Shown here in pieces: positions 1-4,987 of a stretch of 6,095 nt of DNA. This DNA comes from CAZHYM01 sp964536785 (GTDB taxonomy: Bacteria > Patescibacteriota > Saccharimonadia > Saccharimonadales > Saccharimonadaceae). Each line of letters starts with the position of its first letter. The stretch's first letter is position 1. Where the stretch lies: assembly GCA_964536785.1 (NCBI GenBank), contig CAZHYM010000030.1:1-6095 (forward strand), written 5' to 3'. The position numbers and the translations under genes were made by a program. The notes below the pieces were generated by a model that searched no databases, was not told where the DNA came from, and was given only the letters and a program-made list of their open reading frames with translations.

Positions 1-1202
1 AATTTAAATACTTCACGCACATAAGCTCCAACTTTATGAAGGCTTTGAGATTTTGATTCACCAATCTCTAGCATAGGCTCTGCAAAGTCAGCTAATTTCG
101 GTAGTTCGAGTTTCTCAACAAGGCCTTCTCGGTTTTTGCCTAAAGCGTGTTTACTATTGCCAAATCTATGATCAAACTCAGGCAATATCTGATCGCGCCA
201 CTCACCAAATCTACCATCAGCGAATAACTCGTTAAATTTATAACTCTTTAGCCACTGCTCCAATCGAGCCATTTGATATGAATCAGTCCGAGCTTCATCT
301 AGAACGACCTGGTGAGCGAGATAATTTCCCTCAATTTTTTCACCTTTTAGCTCTTTTACTCCGCTAAGACCTTTTGGGGAACGAAATATTATAACTGGCA
401 ATCTATCGTCGCTAGCTAGTCCAGCCTTAATTGCATCGATCTTATCAAAAGCCTGATTTAATATTTGATGCAATAATTCATCTTTTTTCTGGCCTACGTA
501 ATCGATCAAAAGAGGCTCGTACCGAAGGCCTCTAAAATAATCAAAAAGCTCTTTGTCGCTCATTCGACCAAAAATCGTTGGTCCTGAAATTTTATAGCCG
601 TTGAGATGAAGTATTGGTAGGACAAAGCCATTTTGAGGCTGAGCTACAATTTTGTTTAATTGCCAGGATGCAGACAAGGCGCCAGTCTCAGCTTCGCCGT
701 CACCTATCAAACAAGTTGCTATCATGTCTGGATTATCCAAAACTGCTCCATAGGCTGACGATAAGCTATAGCCAAGTTCTCCGCCTTCTAGAATTACACC
801 AGGTGAATATGGGCTAGCATGAGAAGGAAACCCATAAGGCCAACTAAAATTATGAGAAACATAGGCTATCCCTGACTCATTTAAACTCGCTTTTGAGTCA
901 ACTCGTCTAAGCGACTCTTCTAGGAACAAATTTGCTTGAAGCGCAGGAAAGGCATGTCCTGGACCGAGGATAAATAGATTGTCTTTGTTTTTACGCTTTT
1001 TGTTTATCAGGGACAGATGAGCGTAAATCACATTCACACCCGGGCATGAACCCCAATGCCCAAGCAGTCTAGGTTTTATATCATCTGAGACTAACGGCCT
1101 AGATAACAGAAAATTATCCTTAAGAAAAATTTGAGCGACTGTAAGATAATTCGTAGCCCTGATATAAGAATTTAACGCTAACGCATCCTGTTTAGTAAGC
1201 AT
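1..1202 (-). CDS. xfp: Phosphoketolase (xylulose-5-P / fructose-6-P), N-terminal half, cut by window edge
   Basis: Thiamine-diphosphate enzyme of the cytoplasm that splits xylulose 5-phosphate (often also fructose 6-phosphate) with phosphate to acetyl phosphate plus glyceraldehyde 3-phosphate or erythrose 4-phosphate; it is the key step of heterolactic-type fermentation. I translated 400 codons with no stop; family members are about 800 aa, so roughly half is visible, mainly the diphosphate-binding N-terminal domain. Family motifs: RATNYL (15-20), GHWG (48-51), YAHL (60-63), GPGH (80-83), SH (127-128), EGGELGYSL (139-147), the Mg/ThDP motif GDGEAETG (167-174) with Asn183, LHLNGYKISGPT, and AHQ (296-298). 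The histidines that line the active site in characterised enzymes appear present (His49, 83, 128, 297). Oddities: GPGHGGP reads GPGHAFP, and the usual APETPGS reads SPYSPGV. The ATG fits the family N-terminus and lies 6 bases after a TATAAT box with no Shine-Dalgarno. The family is sure; sugar preference cannot be told. Confidence 0.95.
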   Translation of the reverse strand, partial: MLTKQDALALNSYIRATNYLTVAQIFLKDNFLLSRPLVSDDIKPRLLGHWGSCPGVNVIYAHLSLINKKRKNKDNLFILGPGHAFPALQANLFLEESLRRVDSKASLNESGIAYVSHNFSWPYGFPSHASPYSPGVILEGGELGYSLSSAYGAVLDNPDMIATCLIGDGEAETGALSASWQLNKIVAQPQNGFVLPILHLNGYKISGPTIFGRMSDKELFDYFRGLRYEPLLIDYVGQKKDELLHQILNQAFDKIDAIKAGLASDDRLPVIIFRSPKGLSGVKELKGEKIEGNYLAHQVVLDEARTDSYQMARLEQWLKSYKFNELFADGRFGEWRDQILPEFDHRFGNSKHALGKNREGLVEKLELPKLADFAEPMLEIGESKSQSLHKVGAYVREVFK

Positions 1203-1208
1203 AAGTAT

Positions 1209-1214
1209 ATTATA
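1209..1214 (-). promoter_or_regulatory. -10 box (TATAAT) of the phosphoketolase gene
   Basis: A perfect TATAAT on the minus strand ends 6 bases before the phosphoketolase ATG, in the 62-base gap after grpE. The normal spacing from -10 to start of transcription would put the first transcribed base at about 1203, next to the ATG, so the mRNA is probably leaderless. No Shine-Dalgarno is present. The -35 position holds only a poor match (AAATCA at 17-base spacing), so the promoter rests on the -10 alone, in AT-rich DNA. Confidence 0.55.
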
Positions 1215-1264
1215 CCCTAAAATAAACTAAGTGATTTTTAAAAGATATACAAAAAACTAAAAGT

Positions 1265-1717
1265 CTAGTTAAATTTTACCTTAACGCTTGCTGGTCGAAG
1301 GACTTCACCGTCAAGAGTGTAGCCAGATCGAAGTTCTTCAGAAATTATTTCCGTTTCTCCTTCAGATTCTTCGATAGTCACAGCCTCATGTAGTTCTGGG
1401 TTAAACTTTTCATCAGCGCAGGCACAAATTTTTTCAACACCAATCTTTTTTAAATCTGCCGATAGTTTTTTGTTAAGAGTTTCGATACCTTTTGCCCAAT
1501 CGTTATCTTTTAAGGCCTCTGGAATAAATTGAGTTGCGCGCTCAATATCGTCTATAAGCGGTAACAATTCATAAATCACCGAGCGCCTAGACGATTGCTT
1601 GACCCTCGCTTTTTCATCTTCTACATTTTTACGATAATTTTCAAAATCAGCTCGCGTCCTCTGCAAATCAGCAATCAATTCATCACATTTTTTATTGTGT
1701 TTAACTTCTTTTTTCAT
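1265..1717 (-). CDS. grpE: GrpE, nucleotide exchange factor of DnaK (short form)
   Basis: GrpE is the cytoplasmic dimer that releases ADP from the Hsp70 chaperone DnaK so that it can cycle on unfolded proteins. This one has 150 aa, against about 180-200 usually; the acidic, poorly conserved N-terminus is mostly missing. Residues 10-60 are a charged helix typical of the GrpE coiled-coil stalk (FENYRKN at 25-31, then LLPLIDDIERA at 51-61). The C-terminal beta domain carries the signature FNPELHEAV (105-113) followed 18 residues later by SGYTLDGEVLRPASVKV; the usual GD before the last part reads DG here. Start: the ATG overlaps the hrcA stop by one base (TAATG) and has a GAGGAG ribosome site 8 bases upstream inside hrcA, so the two are translationally coupled and should be under the same CIRCE control. 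dnaK does not follow, so DnaK must be encoded elsewhere. Confidence 0.97.
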   Translation of the reverse strand: MKKEVKHNKKCDELIADLQRTRADFENYRKNVEDEKARVKQSSRRSVIYELLPLIDDIERATQFIPEALKDNDWAKGIETLNKKLSADLKKIGVEKICACADEKFNPELHEAVTIEESEGETEIISEELRSGYTLDGEVLRPASVKVKFN

Positions 1718-2433
1718 TATAAAATCTCCTCTAATAATTGTCCGGTTTGTTCGACTAGTTGCATTACTTTTGCATAACTCTGCCGAGTTGGACCAAGCAC
1801 CCCGATGTAGCTTCGACTACTATATGGTGAATTAAATTTACTAATAATTAAACTTGCTCCGCTTTCTTTGCCAATAGGATTTTCGCTTCCTATGAAAACA
1901 TTTATCGATGAGTTAGGGCGCGCTTCCTCCAGCCAAGGCTCTAAATTATCAATTAACCCTGACAAAGCTAGCAAATCTTCACGATCTTGAAAATCAGGCT
2001 GGTTAAACAAATTTGCTAAACCACACGTATAAATTTGATTCCCAATTGTCGCAAAACCTAAATTATCTGTCATCTCGGCTAATCCCTTAACAGCCCTCCG
2101 AATCATCAAATCAGCCTTTTCTCCGCTACCGATTATTTGTCTTGCGAAAGCTTGCTTAACTCGATTGTCTGTTCTCGCAGGGTGAATCTCGTTTTTTCGA
2201 TTTTCGTTCAAATAATTAACATAAACTCTATAGCCCTTATCGGTTGGAATTCTTCCAGCTGATGCATGGGGCTGAGCAATAAGACCAAGCACTTCTAGCT
2301 TAGCCATTTCCAATCTAATAGTGGCGCTAGAAACATTAAAAAGTTTAGCTAGCGTAACGCTACCGACGGGTGAAGCAATTTCCGAATACTCCTCGATAAT
2401 CGCAATAAGTATTTGCATTTGACGGTTTGTCAT
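1717..2433 (-). CDS. hrcA: HrcA, heat-inducible transcription repressor (compact form)
   Basis: HrcA binds the CIRCE operator and represses chaperone genes until heat stress; in known cases GroEL keeps it active. From the ATG at 2433 it has 238 aa, against about 340 for the family. The N-terminal winged helix (1-75) is complete: FNVSSATIRLEMAKLE (32-47), then QPHASAGRIPTDKGYRVYV (54-72), the family hallmark. The C-terminal part is also clear: IYTCGLANLFNQPDF (134-148), SENP (183-186), GVLGPTRQSYAKV (211-223). The region between the LAEMT segment (118-122) and residue 134 is a few residues where full-length HrcA has about 100, comprising the first GAF-like strands and the inserted dimerising domain. 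An upstream in-frame TTG (2451) would add six residues, but lies upstream of the predicted transcription start. A CIRCE sits just upstream, so the gene is probably autoregulated. Confidence 0.95.
   Translation of the reverse strand: MTNRQMQILIAIIEEYSEIASPVGSVTLAKLFNVSSATIRLEMAKLEVLGLIAQPHASAGRIPTDKGYRVYVNYLNENRKNEIHPARTDNRVKQAFARQIIGSGEKADLMIRRAVKGLAEMTDNLGFATIGNQIYTCGLANLFNQPDFQDREDLLALSGLIDNLEPWLEEARPNSSINVFIGSENPIGKESGASLIISKFNSPYSSRSYIGVLGPTRQSYAKVMQLVEQTGQLLEEIL
1726..1731 (-). promoter_or_regulatory. Shine-Dalgarno site of grpE inside the hrcA 3' end
   Basis: GAGGAG on the minus strand, 8 bases before the grpE ATG and inside the last codons of hrcA. It shows that this genome uses Shine-Dalgarno initiation for operon-internal genes, unlike gmk, hrcA and the phosphoketolase gene in this window. 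It also fixes the grpE start. Confidence 0.85.
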
Positions 2434-2441
2434 ATGAAGTA

Positions 2442-2470
2442 ATATTAACAAATTCTAGCACTCTAGTCAA
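2442..2470 (-). promoter_or_regulatory. hrcA-grpE promoter (housekeeping sigma type, extended -10)
   Basis: On the minus strand, TTGACT (2465-2470) and TAATAT (2442-2447) are separated by exactly 17 bases, and TGT directly precedes the -10, giving an extended -10. This is the best promoter in the window. Eight bases separate the -10 from the hrcA ATG, so transcription would start at about 2435, leaving a leader of 0-2 bases. There is no Shine-Dalgarno before hrcA. The -35 lies in the CIRCE spacer, so bound HrcA would block the polymerase. Confidence 0.8.
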
Positions 2471-2481
2471 TCAAGTGCTAA
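2455..2481 (-). promoter_or_regulatory. CIRCE operator (HrcA binding site)
   Basis: Minus strand: arm TTAGCACTT, 9-base spacer, arm GAGTGCTAG. The CIRCE consensus is TTAGCACTC-N9-GAGTGCTAA, so each arm has one mismatch (16 of 18 arm bases match) and the spacer length is exact. The two arms pair over 7 central bases. It sits directly upstream of hrcA, as expected for autoregulation, covering about -20 to -46 relative to the predicted start of transcription and including the -35 box. Its distal arm also contains the gmk stop codon. Confidence 0.92.
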
Positions 2482-3188
2482 TCGTTTGCCAGTATTGACT
2501 GAAGCAGTTTACGAGCAATCGCTCTAGCTCCAGATGAATCAAAAACTGCGCTGTTTTTGACCACTAATTTGACCCGGGCAATCGCTTCATTTAACTCACT
2601 ATTGATTATCCAGTGGTAATAATCTTGCTCAAGGGCAATAGACAGCTCTCTAATCGCACTTTCTCTTCTCTTTTGCCAAATTTTTTCAAATTCTTCAGAG
2701 TTAGGGTATCGATTGCGCAACCTGTTCACCCAGCTTTCATAATCCGGAGGAATTATAAATAATGAAATTATCTTATCGCTTAATTTCCTGTATTCAGCTA
2801 CGCCTTGAATATCAACGTCTGCAATCGGTATCTTACTGATTTCTAATACGTTTTTTAGCCCTTCTAGGCTGGTACCGTACAATGTTCCGTGAACGTTTTT
2901 TACCTCTATGAACTTATGGTTTTGAATCATTTTTTCTGCAGTTTGAATATCGATAAAATAATAGTCTTCGCCGTCTATTTCCATGTTGCCATTATTTTGT
3001 CTAGGCGATCTAGTCGTATGTGAAATTAAATCTCCAAACCGACCAGTTTCAATCAGAGCGTTTTTGATGGTATCTTTTCCGGCGCCCGAAATTCCCGCCA
3101 TTAATACAATCGGGTTGCTTGAAACTATGTTAATTGTTTTCGCATCTGGCTGATAGCCATTCACTAAATCATCTATGGTTTGGGTCAT
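2478..3188 (-). CDS. gmk: Guanylate kinase with N-terminal extension and GKDT P-loop
   Basis: Cytoplasmic enzyme that phosphorylates GMP (or dGMP) to GDP with ATP, needed for GTP supply and nucleotide recycling. It has 236 aa, against about 190-210 usually; the first 25 or so residues precede the normal kinase start. Seen: P-loop GISGAGKD (32-39), where the usual Ser/Thr/Gly after Lys is Asp39 followed by Thr40; the GMP-binding SHTTRSPR (56-63) and GEDYYFID (73-80); FIEVKNVHGTLYGTS (93-107) with the Glu and Tyr-Gly that hold the guanine; DVDIQG (124-129); LFIIPPD (143-149); RLRNR (156-160) and RRESAIRE (174-181) of the lid. ATG at 3188 is the only reasonable start, since the next Met (30) lies in the core. 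It starts 17 bases after lepA, with no Shine-Dalgarno but with an extended -10 just upstream. Its TAG stop lies within the CIRCE of hrcA. Confidence 0.95.
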   Translation of the reverse strand: MTQTIDDLVNGYQPDAKTINIVSSNPIVLMAGISGAGKDTIKNALIETGRFGDLISHTTRSPRQNNGNMEIDGEDYYFIDIQTAEKMIQNHKFIEVKNVHGTLYGTSLEGLKNVLEISKIPIADVDIQGVAEYRKLSDKIISLFIIPPDYESWVNRLRNRYPNSEEFEKIWQKRRESAIRELSIALEQDYYHWIINSELNEAIARVKLVVKNSAVFDSSGARAIARKLLQSILAND

Positions 3189-3194
3189 TTAATA

Positions 3195-3203
3195 ATTTTA
3201 TCA
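3195..3203 (-). promoter_or_regulatory. Candidate extended -10 promoter of gmk
   Basis: TGATAAAAT on the minus strand is an extended -10 (TGn followed by TAAAAT, one mismatch to TATAAT). It ends 6 bases before the gmk ATG, the same distance as the TATAAT box of the phosphoketolase gene. No good -35 is seen at 16-18 bases, which extended -10 promoters can do without. It would give gmk a leaderless transcript independent of lepA. Chance occurrence is possible in this AT-rich gap. Confidence 0.45.
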
Positions 3204-3205
3204 AA

Positions 3206-4987
3206 CTAATCACGTTTTAGCATAACCATAAAAGCTTCAGACGGTATATCAACTTTGCCAAATCGCTTCATGCGTTTTTTGCCTCTAGCTTGTTTTGCCC
3301 AAAGTTTTTTCTTACGGCTAACGTCTCCTCCGTACAAATAGCCAGTAACGTCTTTTCGATAAGCTGAAATGTCTTCTCTAGCAATAAATTTCCCACCTAT
3401 GGCAGCTTGGAGACTGACCTGAAAATTCTGTTTAGGAATTACTTCTTTTAATTTTTTTACGATTTCTCTACCCATGGAGTTAGCTTCAGAGCGATGAACA
3501 ACTAGGCTTAAGGCGTCCACTAGCTCGCCTGCAACATAGAAATCTAGTCTGACTAAATCGTGAACTTCATAGGAGTCAAATTCATAGCTAAAACTGCCAT
3601 AACCGCTTGTCACTGACTTGAGCTGATCGTAAAAATCAGTCAATAAATTAGCTAACGGCGCTTGAAAGGTAATTAAGGCTCGGTCTTCGATGTAACTGAT
3701 ATTTTTCTGAATACCCCGTTTTGTAATGATTAATTGAATTACTCCACCAACATATTCATTTGGGACAATAATTTCACCACGAATCCATGGCTCACGCAAA
3801 GCTTCTATTTTAACAAAATCTGGTAAGTCAGAAGCGCTTCTAACGCTCATCTCTTCACCGTTTTTCATCACAACTTGATAATCGGTCGATGGATTGGTCA
3901 CGACCAAATCTAGGCCATATTCTCGCTCCAAACGTTCGTGGATGATATCCATGTGAAGTAACCCTAAAAAGCCAATTCTCATTCCAAAGCCAAGAACTGG
4001 AGAGTTCTCAGGCTCAAAAACCAAAGCCGAATCGCTTAAAGCAATCTTCTCAATCGCTTCTTTAAGGTCTTGATAATTCTCATTTGAAACCGGGAAAAAG
4101 CCTGCAAAGACAAAAGGTTTAATGACTTTATAACCTGGTAAAGCCAGAGTAGCTTCAAGTTTTTTTGAAAGACAAACAGTATCGCCTACTTTTGCTTCAC
4201 TAGTAGATTTTAGATTTGTAACTATGTAGCCAATTTCACCAGCAGACAGTTTCTTTGATGGCTTCATGCCAGGTTTTAGTTTGCCAACTTCAAGCGCAAT
4301 ACCTTCAGCACCAGTCATCATCATTGTAATGTGACAGTTATCAATTAGCTCACCGTCAATTAACCGGACGTATAAAACTACACCTCGATAGTCATCATAG
4401 TAGGAGTCAAAAATTAAAGCCCGAGCTGGTTGATCAATTACCCCAGTCGGAGGAGCAATCCTCTCGATAACCGCTTCTAAAACAGCTTCAACTCCATCAC
4501 CAGTTTTAGCTGATATTTTTAAGATGTCTTCTTGCTTACAGCCTAAAATTTCAATTAGCTCTTTCGACACCTTGTCTACATCTGAAGCTGGTAAATCAAT
4601 TTTATTTAGGACAGGTATAATTTCTAAATTTGCCTCCATAGCTAAATAAACGTTCGATAAAGTTTGAGCTTGAACCCCCTGAGAGGCGTCAACAACCAGA
4701 ATCGCCCCCTCGCAAGCAGCCAAGCTCCTAGATACCTCATAAGTAAAATCAACATGGCCTGGAGTATCGATTAAATTAAGTTGGCATCCCTCGTAGAGCA
4801 TCTCAACCGGAGTTAACTTTATAGTTATCCCACGCTCCCTTTCAAGCTCCATCGAGTCTAATAGCTGAGCCTTCATTAACCTCTTATCTACAGTTCCGGT
4901 AAGCTCCATCATCCTGTCTGCCAAGGTGCTTTTTCCGTGATCGATATGAGCAATTATACAAAAATTTCTAATTTTATCTAAATTCAT
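3206..4987 (-). CDS. lepA: Elongation factor 4 (LepA), ribosomal GTPase
   Basis: LepA/EF4 is a translational GTPase related to EF-G that binds the ribosome; back-translocation and a role in 30S assembly or initiation have both been proposed. Its 593 aa match the family (about 600). The G domain has all five motifs: AHIDHGKST (13-21), RGIT (52-55), DTPGH (74-78, with the catalytic His78), NKID (128-131) and SAKTG (159-163). Domain II follows from about 185, domain III from about 290 (FAGFFPV), and domain V covers roughly 400-480. The LepA-only C-terminal domain is recognised by ARED, YGGDVSRKKKLW and QARGKKRMKRFGKVDIPSEAF near the end; the usual CYGGD reads LYGGD. The ATG fits the family N-terminus, directly abuts the murJ stop (TAA then ATG, no spacer), and has a GAGGTG site overlapping the murJ end, so lepA is co-transcribed and translationally coupled with murJ. 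Confidence 0.98.
   Translation of the reverse strand: MNLDKIRNFCIIAHIDHGKSTLADRMMELTGTVDKRLMKAQLLDSMELERERGITIKLTPVEMLYEGCQLNLIDTPGHVDFTYEVSRSLAACEGAILVVDASQGVQAQTLSNVYLAMEANLEIIPVLNKIDLPASDVDKVSKELIEILGCKQEDILKISAKTGDGVEAVLEAVIERIAPPTGVIDQPARALIFDSYYDDYRGVVLYVRLIDGELIDNCHITMMMTGAEGIALEVGKLKPGMKPSKKLSAGEIGYIVTNLKSTSEAKVGDTVCLSKKLEATLALPGYKVIKPFVFAGFFPVSNENYQDLKEAIEKIALSDSALVFEPENSPVLGFGMRIGFLGLLHMDIIHERLEREYGLDLVVTNPSTDYQVVMKNGEEMSVRSASDLPDFVKIEALREPWIRGEIIVPNEYVGGVIQLIITKRGIQKNISYIEDRALITFQAPLANLLTDFYDQLKSVTSGYGSFSYEFDSYEVHDLVRLDFYVAGELVDALSLVVHRSEANSMGREIVKKLKEVIPKQNFQVSLQAAIGGKFIAREDISAYRKDVTGYLYGGDVSRKKKLWAKQARGKKRMKRFGKVDIPSEAFMVMLKRD

Noticed and set aside
614..817. 67-codon open frame on the plus strand
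   Set aside because: It lies wholly antisense to the conserved phosphoketolase active-site region, has no recognisable domain and is a shadow frame.
1251..1270. Possible rho-independent terminator after grpE
   Set aside because: On the minus strand there is a 5-bp AT-rich stem (AACTA/TAGTT) with a 6-base loop and a run of six T. The stem is too short and weak, and it includes the stop codon.
1595..1777. 60-codon open frame on the plus strand, rich in Phe and Ile
   Set aside because: It is antisense across the grpE-hrcA junction. The hydrophobic look comes from the reverse complement of Lys/Glu-rich codons, not from a membrane peptide.
2434..2451. Upstream TTG start for hrcA adding MLILLH
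   Set aside because: The extra codons overlap the -10 box and lie upstream of the predicted transcription start. The ATG at 2433 begins at the family's usual N-terminus (TNRQ..IL).
2455..2481. CIRCE hairpin acting as a terminator for gmk
   Set aside because: The stem is only 7 bp with a 9-base loop, and no T-run follows on the minus strand. The match to the CIRCE consensus explains it better.
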